Origin: Sphingomonas glacialis
GTDB lineage: Bacteria > Pseudomonadota > Alphaproteobacteria > Sphingomonadales > Sphingomonadaceae
Assembly: GCF_006439055.1 (NCBI RefSeq)
Contig: NZ_RCZC01000002.1
Location: 278,106 to 342,105 of the forward strand
Direction: 5' to 3'
DNA length: 64,000 bases
Of the stretch, positions 1-9,460 are shown one piece after another. The number at the start of each line of letters is the position of its first letter. The stretch's first letter is position 1. The notes beneath the pieces are model-generated. The model was not told where the DNA came from and did not search any database. It worked only from the letters and a program-made list of their open reading frames with translations. The position numbers and the translations under genes were made by a program.

Positions 1-763
1 CGAAGAATTCGAGCGACGCCGAGGACAGGAAGGCGACGCGCAGCACGCGCATCGTGCGCAGCGCAACATCGTCTGACGCGGTGCCGAGCCGCTCGGCCTC
101 GCGCTGCTCGCCGCCGAACGCGAGCAGGATCGGCAGTGCGCGGATACGGTCGGCGAACAGGCCCGACAGCCGCGACAGCGCACCGAACTGCCGCCGCGAT
201 TCCTCCGCCGCGGCGCCGCCGGCGAGGATCATCGCGGCGACGAACGGAATGAGCGTTATGCCGAGGATCGCGGCCGCGATCGGGCTGGCGATCGCGGTCA
301 CGGCGAGCACCAGCAGCGGCGCCAGCGCACCGGCGGACCGCGCCGGGAGGAAGCGCGCGACATAGCCGTCGAGCGCTTCGACCTCGTCGACGCAGGTCGC
401 CAGCAGCGTGCCCGTCGTCGCGCGTCCGCCCGGCGCGCGCGCCAGCAGATCGGTGACGAGCGCGGCGCGCACCCCGCGCTTGGTCCGCTGCGCCGCCTCC
501 GCACCGATGCGCGCCGCGAGCAGCGCGCAGCCGCCGCGCACCATCCCGGCGGCGACGACCAGCACGACCCATGGCAACAGCGCGCCCCAGCCCGCCGCAA
601 CCTGCACCACCGCGCCGGAGATTCCCGCAGCGAACCCGATTCCCGCCAGCGTGTCGCCGACCAGCAAGGCCGTCGCTGGCCAAAGCCGCGCAGCGGGCGG
701 CACGATCCGCGCGAGACGCTGAACGGCGTCGAGGGGATCGGGGCGGGCGGAGATCGAGCGCAT
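1..763 (-). CDS. cydD: Thiol reductant ABC exporter subunit CydD (5' part)
   Basis: N-terminal 254 residues of an ABC exporter half; the gene runs off the left edge of the window. CydD pairs with CydC to export cysteine/glutathione to the periplasm, which supports assembly of cytochrome bd and c-type cytochromes. The visible part is a type-1 exporter membrane domain with several hydrophobic helices, and it reaches the LSSASLEFF segment typical of CydD. The ATPase domain lies outside the window. The start at the ATG at 761-763 gives a normal CydD N-terminus (MRSISARPDPLDAVQ). The first neighbour on the other strand is a quinone reductase, with 225 bp of shared upstream DNA. The CydD call is firm because of the EFF segment and helix order; the CydD versus CydC choice is slightly less so. 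Confidence 0.82.
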   Translation of the reverse strand, partial: MRSISARPDPLDAVQRLARIVPPAARLWPATALLVGDTLAGIGFAAGISGAVVQVAAGWGALLPWVVLVVAAGMVRGGCALLAARIGAEAAQRTKRGVRAALVTDLLARAPGGRATTGTLLATCVDEVEALDGYVARFLPARSAGALAPLLVLAVTAIASPIAAAILGITLIPFVAAMILAGGAAAEESRRQFGALSRLSGLFADRIRALPILLAFGGEQREAERLGTASDDVALRTMRVLRVAFLSSASLEFF

Positions 764-988
764 GGCGGCGGGGTAGAAAGCGCCGTCGCGCCGGCGAATA
801 CGTAATACCCCGTAGCGGCGCCGCGGCACCGGCTCCGTATAGACCCGTATGGCGCATCCGCGCGCCGCCGTGCTTCGATGTGTGCGGCAAAGGAACGAGT
901 CGATGATGAAGCGCGCATCCCCATCCCCACGATCGGTCGCGTCCGCTCGATCGATCGCCTCGCGCGCGTCCAGCCTGCGAAGCGTGCG

Positions 989-1672
989 ATGACCTGCGCC
1001 ACCGACGCCGACCCGGCCGACCTTCGCCACGTCGTGATCCTTGGCACGCCGAGCCCGAGCAGTTTCACCCATGCCGTCGCCGAAGCCTATTGCGCCGAAG
1101 TGCGCGAATGCGGCCAGGCGGCGGACCTGCGCGATCTCTATGCGATGGGGTTCAAGCCCCTGCTCAGCAATGCCGAGCGTTCGACCGCGCCGAACCATCA
1201 GCGCCCATCCGATGTCGCCGCCGAACTTGCCGTGCTCGACGGCGCCGCAGTGATCGCGCTCGTCTATCCGCTGTGGGTCGGGATGCCGCCCGCGATCATC
1301 AAGGGCTATATCGATCGGGTGTTCGGCGCCGGTTTCGACCAGGCCGCGCTGTGCCCCGATGAACCGATATCGCCGTTCACGGGCAAACGCCTGCTCAGCT
1401 TCAGCACATCGGCGTCGACCCGGCCGTGGCTTGAAGAACACGGTCAGTGGACGTCGATTTGCCAGGGGATCGACAGCTACCTCTCCTCGGTCTTCGCGCT
1501 CGTCGATGGCGGGCATGTCCATTTCGACTCGATCGTCGAAGGGGTCTCGGCGCAATATGTCCGCCAGTGCCTGTCCGACGTCCGCGAAACCGCCCGCCGC
1601 ACCTGCGCCGCCGTCCTCAGCGAGCGCCATGCGCGCCGCAACGAGGCGCGCCGCGTGCTGCTGGCCAGCTGA
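989..1672 (+). CDS. Flavodoxin-fold NAD(P)H:quinone oxidoreductase
   Basis: 227-residue member of the Flavodoxin_2 (NQO/MdaB-like) family. These are cytosolic FMN or FAD enzymes that move two electrons from NAD(P)H to quinones. Seen in the protein: an N-terminal phosphate-binding loop (LGTPSPSSFT), a central YPLWVGMPPAIIKGYIDRV segment that is the family hallmark near the flavin, and a C-terminal helix. The reading frame is open further upstream, to 878, but that extension is Arg-rich and non-family, so the ATG at 989 was chosen; its ribosome-binding site is weak. It is divergent from cydD and followed after 124 bp by a FixJ-like regulator, so all three may belong to an oxygen or redox response. 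The substrate is unknown. Confidence 0.75.
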   Translation: MTCATDADPADLRHVVILGTPSPSSFTHAVAEAYCAEVRECGQAADLRDLYAMGFKPLLSNAERSTAPNHQRPSDVAAELAVLDGAAVIALVYPLWVGMPPAIIKGYIDRVFGAGFDQAALCPDEPISPFTGKRLLSFSTSASTRPWLEEHGQWTSICQGIDSYLSSVFALVDGGHVHFDSIVEGVSAQYVRQCLSDVRETARRTCAAVLSERHARRNEARRVLLAS

Positions 1673-1796
1673 TTCCGTCACCGGGCCACACCATCCGATG
1701 CCGCTCATCCCCCACGATCAGCCCGATACCGTCGCGCAGGATGGCGCCGCTGGCGCCCCCGGTCTAAGCTCGCCTGGGCGGCACGGAGTTGCGCAA

Positions 1797-2420
1797 GTGG
1801 CAGAACACAGACTCGTCCACATCGTCGATGATGAGGAAGCGATCCGCCGGTCGGCGAGCTTCATGCTCAAAACCTCAGGGTTCCTCGTCGAAACCTGGGC
1901 GTCGGGCGTCGAATTCCTTAAAGCGGCGCGGCATGCGGAGATGGGGTGCGTCTTGCTCGACGTGCGGATGCCCGAGATGGACGGACTCGAGGTCCAGCAG
2001 GCGATGCTCGAGCGCGGCATCGCGATGCCCGTCGTCGTGCTGACCGGGCATGGCGATGTCTCGATCGCGGTGCGGGCGATGAAGGCGGGCGCGATCGATT
2101 TCATCGAAAAGCCCTTCAGCAAGGCGGTCCTGCTCGAGGCGCTCGCGGCCGCTTTCGAGCGGATCGACCGTGCCGAGACCGAGGCGGTCCGTGCCGCCGG
2201 CGCGGCGGTCGCGATCGGCGGGCTGACGGTGCGCGAGCGCGAGGTGCTGGCGGGTCTCGCGAACGGCCTGCCCAACAAGACGATCGCCTATGATTTCGGC
2301 ATTTCGCCGCGCACGGTCGAGGTCCACCGCGCCAATATCATGACCAAATTGCACGCGCGCAGCCTGTCCGAGGCGCTGCGCATCGCATTTGCCGCAGGGT
2401 TGGGCGGTCCTACGAGCTGA
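1797..2420 (+). CDS. FixJ-family two-component response regulator
   Basis: 207-residue response regulator with an N-terminal receiver domain and a C-terminal LuxR/FixJ-type helix-turn-helix. The receiver shows the acidic pair (HIVDDEEA), the phospho-acceptor Asp in LLDVRMPEMDG, the Thr in VVLTGHGD and the Lys in IEKPF. The output domain shows LTVREREVL and NKTIAYDFGISPRTVEVH. The start is a GTG at 1797, preceded by GGAG at 1785-1788 with 8-nt spacing; no ATG in frame gives a better family match. Upstream in-frame sequence belongs to the quinone reductase read in another frame. No histidine kinase is adjacent, so its partner must be elsewhere. FixJ relatives often control micro-oxic respiration genes, which fits the nearby cydD, but that link is inferred. 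Confidence 0.88.
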   Translation: MAEHRLVHIVDDEEAIRRSASFMLKTSGFLVETWASGVEFLKAARHAEMGCVLLDVRMPEMDGLEVQQAMLERGIAMPVVVLTGHGDVSIAVRAMKAGAIDFIEKPFSKAVLLEALAAAFERIDRAETEAVRAAGAAVAIGGLTVREREVLAGLANGLPNKTIAYDFGISPRTVEVHRANIMTKLHARSLSEALRIAFAAGLGGPTS

Positions 2421-2450
2421 CGTCCGCGTCGGCGCTCCTGTCCACGCTCG

Positions 2451-3917
2451 CTACCGCCGGCGATAGACCGCGATCGCCTCGTGCCCCATCGGGCGGACCG
2501 CGACGAGGCGATAGTCGCGCGCCATCGCGGCGGTGACGATCTGCCGGATTTCGGGCCGCTCGCCCGAAAATGCCGGCCGCATCACGACCACCGCAGGACG
2601 CGCGGCGAGGATGCGCCGGACCTCGCTTGCCTGATCGACCCCGGTTGCGCCGCTTTCGCGTGCGCGGTTGAGATGCGCCGGCACGACATAGCGCGACAGG
2701 CGGCAGCGTTCGGTCGCGGCATAGAGCATCGTCGTCCCAGAATAGACGTAGAGGCACCCCGGCCCGCGCCCTACCGCCTCGCTGAGCGCCGCGAACTGCG
2801 CCGCATCGCCCCGCGCCCGCAGATTGACCTGGACGACGATCTGCGCGGCCAGCGCGACAATCACGAGAATCGCCGGCCCGAGCCGACGCCGGAACCGCGC
2901 ATTCCCGAAAAACCCGGCGGCGCAGGCACAGCCCGGGACGAGCACCGGCAGCCCGTAATGATCAAACCACGTCCCGAACAGGACCAGCCCGATCACCGCT
3001 GCCGCGAACCAGAGATAGAGGAAACCCCGCGCATCGGGCGATCCGTCGCGTGTACCGCCCCGCGCGGCGAACGCCATCGCGACCAGCGGCGACAGGATCA
3101 GCACGAGCGTCGCGATGTTGCGCGCCATCTCGCCCAGCGGATTGGCATTGCGATGCGCGATCGAGGCGAAATTGGCGAAGACGAACGCATCCGCCTGCCC
3201 GTGCGCCGCATAAAAACCATAGGCCGCAACCGTCGGCGCGAGCGCAAGCGCCACCAGAATCGCCCCATAGGCTGCGAGCATTACCGGGCGGCGCACCGCG
3301 CGCCATTCCTGCCTCAGCAGCCACAGGCCGAAGAAGATCCCTTCGAACAGCGCGGTATATTTGATCTGCATCGCGGTGCCGACCAGCACCATCGCCAGCC
3401 CGCCGAGGACACGCCGATCACGCCGTTCGCCCGCCGCGACGATCAGCGCCGCGGCGGCCACCATCGGCAGATTGTAGAAGATCGGCGACTGCCCCCCGAC
3501 CCCGTTGAGCAAATCGGGCCACACCACATAGGCGATCGCCCCCGCCAACGCCCCCCGGCCCCATCCCGCGCGCCGCGCAAGATGCGCGACCAGCAGCGCC
3601 GTCAGGATGAGCGAGAGCGTCGCCATCGCCTGATAGGCGAGCAGCCCCCAGCGCAACGGCAACCCGGCCGCCGGCATATAGAGCAGGAACAGGCCGATCG
3701 GCTTGCGATCCCAGATGTCGATATAGGGCAAGGCGCCGCGCCACATCGCCTGCGCGGTGACGTAATAGAATTCCTCGTCGACCTGGATCACCGGATCGCC
3801 GAAGGTCATGATCCGCGCGAGCAAGGCGATCGCGGCGATGAGCGCGACCTGCGCGAACGTCGGGACGCGCCCGCCACGCTGGGCCTGCGACGAAGGCGGG
3901 ATCGGAGACATGGGCAT
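2451..3917 (-). CDS. Membrane glycosyltransferase, ArnT/PMT-like (GT-C fold)
   Basis: 488-residue integral membrane protein with about ten hydrophobic helices and a soluble C-terminal domain. The first extracytoplasmic loop carries the acidic motif (QVDEEFYYVTAQAMWRG) where GT-C glycosyltransferases of the GT39/GT83 type bind metal and the polyprenyl-phosphate sugar donor. Such enzymes transfer a sugar from a lipid carrier on the periplasmic side to lipid A, protein or polymer; the acceptor here cannot be read. The start is one of two in-frame ATGs at 3917 and 3911. The frame stays open far upstream, but that region is antisense to the next gene and is not coding. It is divergent from a large secreted protein; 138 bp lie between the starts. 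Confidence 0.72.
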   Translation of the reverse strand: MPMSPIPPSSQAQRGGRVPTFAQVALIAAIALLARIMTFGDPVIQVDEEFYYVTAQAMWRGALPYIDIWDRKPIGLFLLYMPAAGLPLRWGLLAYQAMATLSLILTALLVAHLARRAGWGRGALAGAIAYVVWPDLLNGVGGQSPIFYNLPMVAAAALIVAAGERRDRRVLGGLAMVLVGTAMQIKYTALFEGIFFGLWLLRQEWRAVRRPVMLAAYGAILVALALAPTVAAYGFYAAHGQADAFVFANFASIAHRNANPLGEMARNIATLVLILSPLVAMAFAARGGTRDGSPDARGFLYLWFAAAVIGLVLFGTWFDHYGLPVLVPGCACAAGFFGNARFRRRLGPAILVIVALAAQIVVQVNLRARGDAAQFAALSEAVGRGPGCLYVYSGTTMLYAATERCRLSRYVVPAHLNRARESGATGVDQASEVRRILAARPAVVVMRPAFSGERPEIRQIVTAAMARDYRLVAVRPMGHEAIAVYRRR

Positions 3918-4055
3918 AGCGAGGCGCCTAGAGCCCCGGCCCCGCTTTGTCACCAACCCGGCCCGCGCGCCGCGTGCGGGGTTGCGGCGGCTCGGCTTCA
4001 GCCCCATTGTCGCCACACGCCAAGGGCATAGGCCGGGGCAAACATAAACTGGGCC

Positions 4056-6449
4056 GTGGACACCGTGTTGCGTTTTTCTCCTATCGTCGGTCTGCTTGGT
4101 CTCCTGCTGGCGGCACCCGCCGTCGAGGCGGCATCGTCCTCGTTCGACCTGATCGGGCCGCGGCTCGAGGTCACCGTGCTGCGCGACGGCGTCACGCTGC
4201 CGCTCGAGCGCGTGCCCAATCTCGCCGAGGGCGACCGCATCTCGATCAAGCTCGCGGTCCTTCCGGGGCATGACGAACATTACCGGCTGATCGCGGTGTT
4301 CCTGCGCGGCGCGGTCGATCGGCCCGGCAAGGATTGGTTCCGCGAGGCCGAGAGCTGGCGCGACAAGAATGCCAGCCTGTCGCTCCTCGTCCCCAAAGAC
4401 GCACAGCAGATGCAGCTGTTCATCGTCCCCGAGCGTGGTGGCGGTGCGGGCGCGGTGATCAGCGCGGTACGCAAGCAGCCCGGCGCGTTCGTCCGCGCCG
4501 CACAGGAGCTCAACCAGGCCTCGCTCGACCGCGCGCGGCTCGACACCTTTCTGAGCGAGATGCAGCGCGCCGAGCGCAAGAACCCCGAAAGCCTCGCGAC
4601 CGTCTCGCCGGTGCTGACGCGCAGCCTTGCGGTCAAGCTCAAGGCCGAATGCCTCGTCCAGCCGACCGAGGTGCAGTCGGCGTGCCTCACCGGCGACCGC
4701 GAGACGCTGTTGCTCGCCGATACCCACAGCTCGGCGCTCGCCGACACGCTGGCCGGCGCGCCGACCGATCTCGCTTTCCAGCTCAGCGCGACGCCGCAGG
4801 CCGGCTATGGCTCGTACAGCTCGTATATCGGCGTGGTGCGCGACGTGTTCCGCCTGTTCGGCGCGTTCCAATCGACCCAGTTGCAATTCATCCCGGCGCT
4901 CGCGCAGCAGCGCGAGGGCCATGTGACGGTGTTGCTCAACACGCCGGTCTCGTTCGCCAAGCCGACCTCGGTGATGGTCGTCGCACTTCCCGCGATCGAG
5001 GCGCCCAAGCCGCCGCCGCTGCGCCAGCCGCTCCCCGCAACGATGCTGTGCGCGGCGCCAGGGCTGGTGCTGCCGGTCGAAGGCGCGCCGCTCGTCTACG
5101 CCACGGGGTACGCGCACGACATGGTGCTGCGGCTGAAGCGGCTCGACGGGACGCAGGCCGAAATGCCGGTCCGCGCCGATCCAAGTCTCGGTGGTTTCGT
5201 CGCGACGGGCGACATTCCGTTCGGCCCGTTCGGCCAGGTCATCTCGGCGCAATTGCACGGCGCCTGGGGCTTCTCGTCGTTCGACGGCCCGAGCTTCGGC
5301 TTGACCAAACCCGGTGACGGCACCTGGAAAGCGACCGATCGCACCGCGCTGGTCGTCGGCCGCTCGAACGAATTGCAGTTGACCGGCGGCAGCGCGGGCT
5401 GCGTCACCAAGATCGGGCTGCGCCGCGGCGATGGTCCGGTCGAGCCGCTGACCTGGAAGCAGTCGGGCGCGCACGGGATCGTCGCAACCGTTCCGCTCGA
5501 ACAAGCCGAGCCCGGCACGGTATCGATCGTCGTCGAGGAAAAGGGCGTCGCGACCGCAACCGAAGTGCCGCTGCGCGCGCTGCAACAGGCCGGCAGCGTC
5601 GACGAACTGAGCTTTCATGCCGGGGACGATCAGGCGACGCTGACCGGAACGCGGCTCGACCAGGTCGTCGCGGTGACGCTTGGCTCGCTCGCCTTCCAGC
5701 CCGGCGCACTCACCCGCGTCGGCAAGCAGGACCGGGTCGTGCTCCAGGCCAGCACACCGGCCAGCGCGATGGCGCTCGCTGCCGGGACGACGCTCCCTGC
5801 CGACATCAGCTATGCCGGGGGTCGGCACAAATCGCTCAACGTCACGATCGCACCGCGGCGCGTCTCGGCGACGCTGGTCCGGGTGACGGCGCGCGCGCCG
5901 GTTCGCGACGGCGTCCTGCCGATCGCCCTGCCCGAAAACGCGGTCTTCGCGCAGGACGCGAAGCTGACCTTCGCCTTCCACCTCGACGATCCGGCGCCGC
6001 TGTCGGGGCGCGAGACGATCGAGATCAGCACGCTCGACGGGCGGTCGAGCACGACCGTCACGGCCGGCAAGGGCTATGACCTGCAGGACGCCAAGACCGG
6101 GATCGTCTCGCTCGACCCGGCCGAGGCGCTCGGCCCGACCGGATATGGCGCGCTGCGCTTCCGCATTGCCGGGGATGGTGCGGGGTCATCGTGGACGCCG
6201 TTGGCGACGGTCGTGCGGCTGCCGGAGATCCGCGCGATCAATTGCGTGGCACGCAAGGCCTGCAAGCTGACCGGCAACCGTTTCTTCCTGATCGACGCAG
6301 TCGGCGCGAATGCCGAACTGCAGCCCAGCCAGACGATCCCCGACGGGTTCGTCGCAACCGAGATCACCGCGCGCGCCAGCGCCGACGGGCGGGTCTTCCT
6401 GCGATTGCGCGATGCGCCGCAGGCAATCGCGACAGTTACGGCGCCCTAA
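4056..6449 (+). CDS. Large secreted protein of unknown function
   Basis: 797-residue protein that I do not recognise. It has a Sec signal peptide (hydrophobic core VGLLGLLLAAPAV, cleavage near residue 24) and no later membrane segment, so it is periplasmic or secreted. The body is rich in short beta-type stretches with Gly/Asp turns, suggesting several beta-sandwich domains. Cysteines fall in spaced pairs (for example around ECLVQPTEVQSAC and NCVARKAC), which could form disulfides. The start is a GTG at 4056; no strong ribosome-binding site is seen and the GTG three codons later is an alternative. It is divergent from a GT-C glycosyltransferase and convergent with the efflux genes that follow. 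A role in cell-surface or polysaccharide biology is possible only by proximity. Confidence 0.7.
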   Translation: MDTVLRFSPIVGLLGLLLAAPAVEAASSSFDLIGPRLEVTVLRDGVTLPLERVPNLAEGDRISIKLAVLPGHDEHYRLIAVFLRGAVDRPGKDWFREAESWRDKNASLSLLVPKDAQQMQLFIVPERGGGAGAVISAVRKQPGAFVRAAQELNQASLDRARLDTFLSEMQRAERKNPESLATVSPVLTRSLAVKLKAECLVQPTEVQSACLTGDRETLLLADTHSSALADTLAGAPTDLAFQLSATPQAGYGSYSSYIGVVRDVFRLFGAFQSTQLQFIPALAQQREGHVTVLLNTPVSFAKPTSVMVVALPAIEAPKPPPLRQPLPATMLCAAPGLVLPVEGAPLVYATGYAHDMVLRLKRLDGTQAEMPVRADPSLGGFVATGDIPFGPFGQVISAQLHGAWGFSSFDGPSFGLTKPGDGTWKATDRTALVVGRSNELQLTGGSAGCVTKIGLRRGDGPVEPLTWKQSGAHGIVATVPLEQAEPGTVSIVVEEKGVATATEVPLRALQQAGSVDELSFHAGDDQATLTGTRLDQVVAVTLGSLAFQPGALTRVGKQDRVVLQASTPASAMALAAGTTLPADISYAGGRHKSLNVTIAPRRVSATLVRVTARAPVRDGVLPIALPENAVFAQDAKLTFAFHLDDPAPLSGRETIEISTLDGRSSTTVTAGKGYDLQDAKTGIVSLDPAEALGPTGYGALRFRIAGDGAGSSWTPLATVVRLPEIRAINCVARKACKLTGNRFFLIDAVGANAELQPSQTIPDGFVATEITARASADGRVFLRLRDAPQAIATVTAP

Positions 6450-6470
6450 CGTCGGGCCCTGCTGCTGCGT

Positions 6471-7943
6471 TCAGCCCGCGCCGGGCGTATCGGTGGCAGG
6501 CCCGGTCCAGCCCCCGGCGGTCGCGACATACAGCCGCGCGACATTGAGCAACTGCCGCGTGCGCGCGAGCACCAGGCCGTTGCTGGCGCGTTGATACAGG
6601 CGCTCGGTCTCGAGCACCTGGAGAATGCCCGAATTGCCGACCTGATAGCTGCGCTGCGACAGGTGCCGCGATCGTTCGGCGACCGACACCGATTCACTCT
6701 GGTTGGTGACCGAGCGGGCGTCGCTCTGGATTGCCGATAGCAGATCGGCGACCTGGCCGAACGCGGTCAGCACGGTCTGCTGATACGTCGCCTCGCTCGC
6801 TTTCGCGCGGTTGATCGCGGCCGCGCGCTGCGCCTTGAGCGTCCCGCCATGGAAGATCGGCGCGGTGACACCGGCGAAGATGTCGTAGCCACGGAACGCA
6901 TTCTTGACGAGATCGCCGATCCCCGGCGCGCCCTGCGTCAACGTCGCGCCGAGCGTGATGTCGGGATAGAGCCGCGCGGTCGCGACCCCGATGCCCGCCG
7001 CCGCGGCATGGAGATCGGCTTCGGCCTGCAGGATGTCGGGCCGGCGATGGACGAGCTCGGAGGGCAACGCGACCGGGATCGCGCTGGGCAAGGTCAGCTT
7101 GGCGATATCGAACTCGGTCGCGCCGAGCTCCGACGGTGCAATACCGACCAATGTCGCGAGCAAATGCCGCGCCTCGGCCAATTGCTGCTCGAGCTGCGGG
7201 ATGTCGCCGCGGTCGGCGGTATATTGGCTCTGCGCGTTGAGCACCTCGACCAGCGTACCCTCCCCGCCCTGGCGCCGCTTCTGCGTGAGATCGACGTTGC
7301 GCAGATCCTCGGCGAGCAAGGCGTTGGCGGTCGCGATCTGTGCGCGGATCGCGGCGACGGTGAGGACCTGGTTGACCACCTGTCCGGCGATCGAGAGATG
7401 CGCGGCCTCGGTCTGGCGCTGCTGCGCCTCGACCTGCGCGGCGCTCTGCTCGACCTGGCGGCGCAGCCCGCCGAACAGATCGAGATCGTAGCTGATCCCG
7501 CCGCCGACCGAGTAAAGGTGGAATTCGGGATTGCCGCCCGACGCGAGCGGATTGTTGCCCGAAAAGCCGAAGCCGGCGAGATTGACCTGTTCCTGATCGA
7601 CGCGCGCGTTCGCGTCGATCTGCGGCAGCTGCCGCCCGGCGACCGCGCGCAGTTCGTCGCGCGCCGCAGCGAGGGTCGCATTGCTAGCCGCCAGGCTGCG
7701 GTTGTTGGCGATCGCGCGATCGACCAGCGCATCCATCTCGGGCGATCCGAACGCGGTCCACCAGCGCTGCGTCGGGCCAGCGCCGAGCGTCACCGCAGGC
7801 GCCCCGCGCACCGCGGTATTTTGCTCGCTGGACGGCTGATAGCCCGTCGTCCCCGGCGCTTGCGGGCGCACGAAATCGGGGCCGACGGTGCAACCGGCAA
7901 GCGCGGTCGCGGCGAGGAGGATGGGAAGCAAGCGCATTGGCAT
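6471..7943 (-). CDS. NodT-family outer-membrane efflux lipoprotein
   Basis: 490-residue outer-membrane factor, the TolC-like exit duct of a tripartite exporter. The N-terminus is a lipoprotein signal with lipobox LAGC, so Cys17 should be acylated. Two OEP repeats follow, each rich in long coiled-coil helices with alternating Ala/Gln. The beta-barrel signatures YDLDLFGGLRRQVEQSAAQ and ITLGATLTQGAPGIGD are typical. It is the last gene of emrA-emrB-OMF: its ATG shares one base with the TGA of the MFS gene (TGATG at 7941-7945), so translation is probably coupled. An alternative start is the ATG at 7937. A second and third NodT factor occur elsewhere in this window, each with its own pump. Confidence 0.92.
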   Translation of the reverse strand: MPMRLLPILLAATALAGCTVGPDFVRPQAPGTTGYQPSSEQNTAVRGAPAVTLGAGPTQRWWTAFGSPEMDALVDRAIANNRSLAASNATLAAARDELRAVAGRQLPQIDANARVDQEQVNLAGFGFSGNNPLASGGNPEFHLYSVGGGISYDLDLFGGLRRQVEQSAAQVEAQQRQTEAAHLSIAGQVVNQVLTVAAIRAQIATANALLAEDLRNVDLTQKRRQGGEGTLVEVLNAQSQYTADRGDIPQLEQQLAEARHLLATLVGIAPSELGATEFDIAKLTLPSAIPVALPSELVHRRPDILQAEADLHAAAAGIGVATARLYPDITLGATLTQGAPGIGDLVKNAFRGYDIFAGVTAPIFHGGTLKAQRAAAINRAKASEATYQQTVLTAFGQVADLLSAIQSDARSVTNQSESVSVAERSRHLSQRSYQVGNSGILQVLETERLYQRASNGLVLARTRQLLNVARLYVATAGGWTGPATDTPGAG

Positions 7944-9460
7944 CAGTCCATATGGATCGTTGGCCCGTCGCCCGCGCCTTTGCGCGGACCGCGCATCAGC
8001 AGGAGCAACGGGATCACCGCGAGCGTCAGCACGAACAGCAGCCAGAACGCGTCGATGTACGAGACCATCGACGCCTGCCGGGTGACCTGTGCGTTCAATG
8101 CCGCGACGGCGCTGGGCAGATCGAAATCGAAGCCTTGCGCCATCGCCGGATTATCGGGCCGGACGCCCTCGGTCAGCCGCGAATGGACCGCGGCGGCGTT
8201 GCGGATCGTCAGCGCCTGCAGCACCGAGATGCCGACCGCCGAGCCGATATTGCGCGTCAGCGTGAACATCGCCGCGCCCTCGTTGCGATATTTGACGTCG
8301 AGCGTCGCGAACGCGATCGTCGTCAGCGGCACGAAGACAAGCCCCGTGCCAAGTCCCTGGATGAACCCGGAAACGATCACCAGCCGCTCGCTCATCTGCA
8401 GCGAGAAGCCCGCCATGATGTAGAGCGAGATCGCCGCCAGCCCAAAGCCGATGAAGATCAGCAGCCGCGCATCAACGCGCTTGATGATCCGCCCGACGAT
8501 GATCATCGAGATCAGCGTGCCGATCCCGCGCGGCGCGGTGACGAGCCCGGTCAGGACGACCGGATAGCCCATCAGCGTCTCGAGCATCGTCGGCAGCAAC
8601 GCGAGCACGCCGAACAGCACGGTGCCGAGGAAGAAGCCGAAGATCGAGCCCGTCAGGAAGTTGCGATCCTTGAACATGCCGATATCGATGAAGGGCTTCT
8701 TCGCGGTCAGCGTATGGACGACGAAGAGATAGCCGAAGAACAGCGCAAACCCCGCCTCGATGCAGATCTCGAGCGAGCTGAACCAGTCCTTGGTCTGCCC
8801 GCGGTCGAGCATCAGCTGGAACGCCCCGATCGCCAGCGTGAGCATCGCGAAGCCGAACACGTCGAGCCGTGGCCGCACCGCGTCCTTGGTCTCGGTGAGG
8901 AATCCCGACAGGCCGACAAAGGCGAGGATACCGATCGGCAGGTTGATGTAGAACACCCAGCGCCACGTGAGATTGTCGGTCAGCCAGCCGCCGAGCGCCG
9001 GGCCGATGATTGGCCCGAGGATCGCGCCCATGCCCCACACCGCCATCGCCGGGCCGTGGCGTTCGGGTGGATTGATGTCGAGCAGGATCGCCTGGCTCAT
9101 TGGCACCAGCGCGGCGCCGAACACGCCCTGCAACAGCCGGAAGCCGACCAGCTCGCCCAGGCTATTGGCGAGCCCGCAGAGCCCCGACACGACGGTGAAG
9201 CCGACGATCGACCACAGCATCAGCCGCTTGCGCCCGAAGCGTCCGGCGAGCCAGCCGGTGAGTGGCGTCATGATTGCCGCCGCGACGATGTAAGACGTCA
9301 GCACCCAGGTGATCTCTTCGCTCGACGCCGAGACGCTGCCCTGGATATGCGGCAACGCAACGTTGGCGATCGTGCTGTCGAGCGAGTTCATCACCGTTGC
9401 CGCCATCACCGATGCGGTGATCAGGTTGCGGACGGCGGGGGCCGGATAGGCGCTGGTCAT
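7943..9460 (-). CDS. emrB: MFS multidrug transporter, EmrB/QacA (DHA2) family
   Basis: 505-residue, 14-helix major facilitator. Drug/H+ antiporters of this family work with an EmrA adaptor and a TolC-like duct to expel hydrophobic compounds across both membranes. Seen: motif D1 at the start (NSLDSTIANVALPHIQG), motif A between helices 2 and 3 (GWLAGRFGRKRLM), motif C in helix 5 (GAILGPIIGPALGGWL) and many hydrophobic segments. The start at 9460 overlaps the emrA stop by four bases (ATGA) and the gene ends inside the start of the outer-membrane factor, so three proteins come from one message. The frame runs further upstream but that sequence is emrA in another frame. Substrate unknown. Confidence 0.93.
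   Translation of the reverse strand: MTSAYPAPAVRNLITASVMAATVMNSLDSTIANVALPHIQGSVSASSEEITWVLTSYIVAAAIMTPLTGWLAGRFGRKRLMLWSIVGFTVVSGLCGLANSLGELVGFRLLQGVFGAALVPMSQAILLDINPPERHGPAMAVWGMGAILGPIIGPALGGWLTDNLTWRWVFYINLPIGILAFVGLSGFLTETKDAVRPRLDVFGFAMLTLAIGAFQLMLDRGQTKDWFSSLEICIEAGFALFFGYLFVVHTLTAKKPFIDIGMFKDRNFLTGSIFGFFLGTVLFGVLALLPTMLETLMGYPVVLTGLVTAPRGIGTLISMIIVGRIIKRVDARLLIFIGFGLAAISLYIMAGFSLQMSERLVIVSGFIQGLGTGLVFVPLTTIAFATLDVKYRNEGAAMFTLTRNIGSAVGISVLQALTIRNAAAVHSRLTEGVRPDNPAMAQGFDFDLPSAVAALNAQVTRQASMVSYIDAFWLLFVLTLAVIPLLLLMRGPRKGAGDGPTIHMD

Noticed and set aside
2451..5981. 1176-codon minus-strand frame continuing upstream of the glycosyltransferase
   Set aside because: The N-terminal two thirds are Arg/Asp/Gln-rich antisense of the secreted protein at 4056 with no domain logic; only the C-terminal 488 residues form a real membrane protein.
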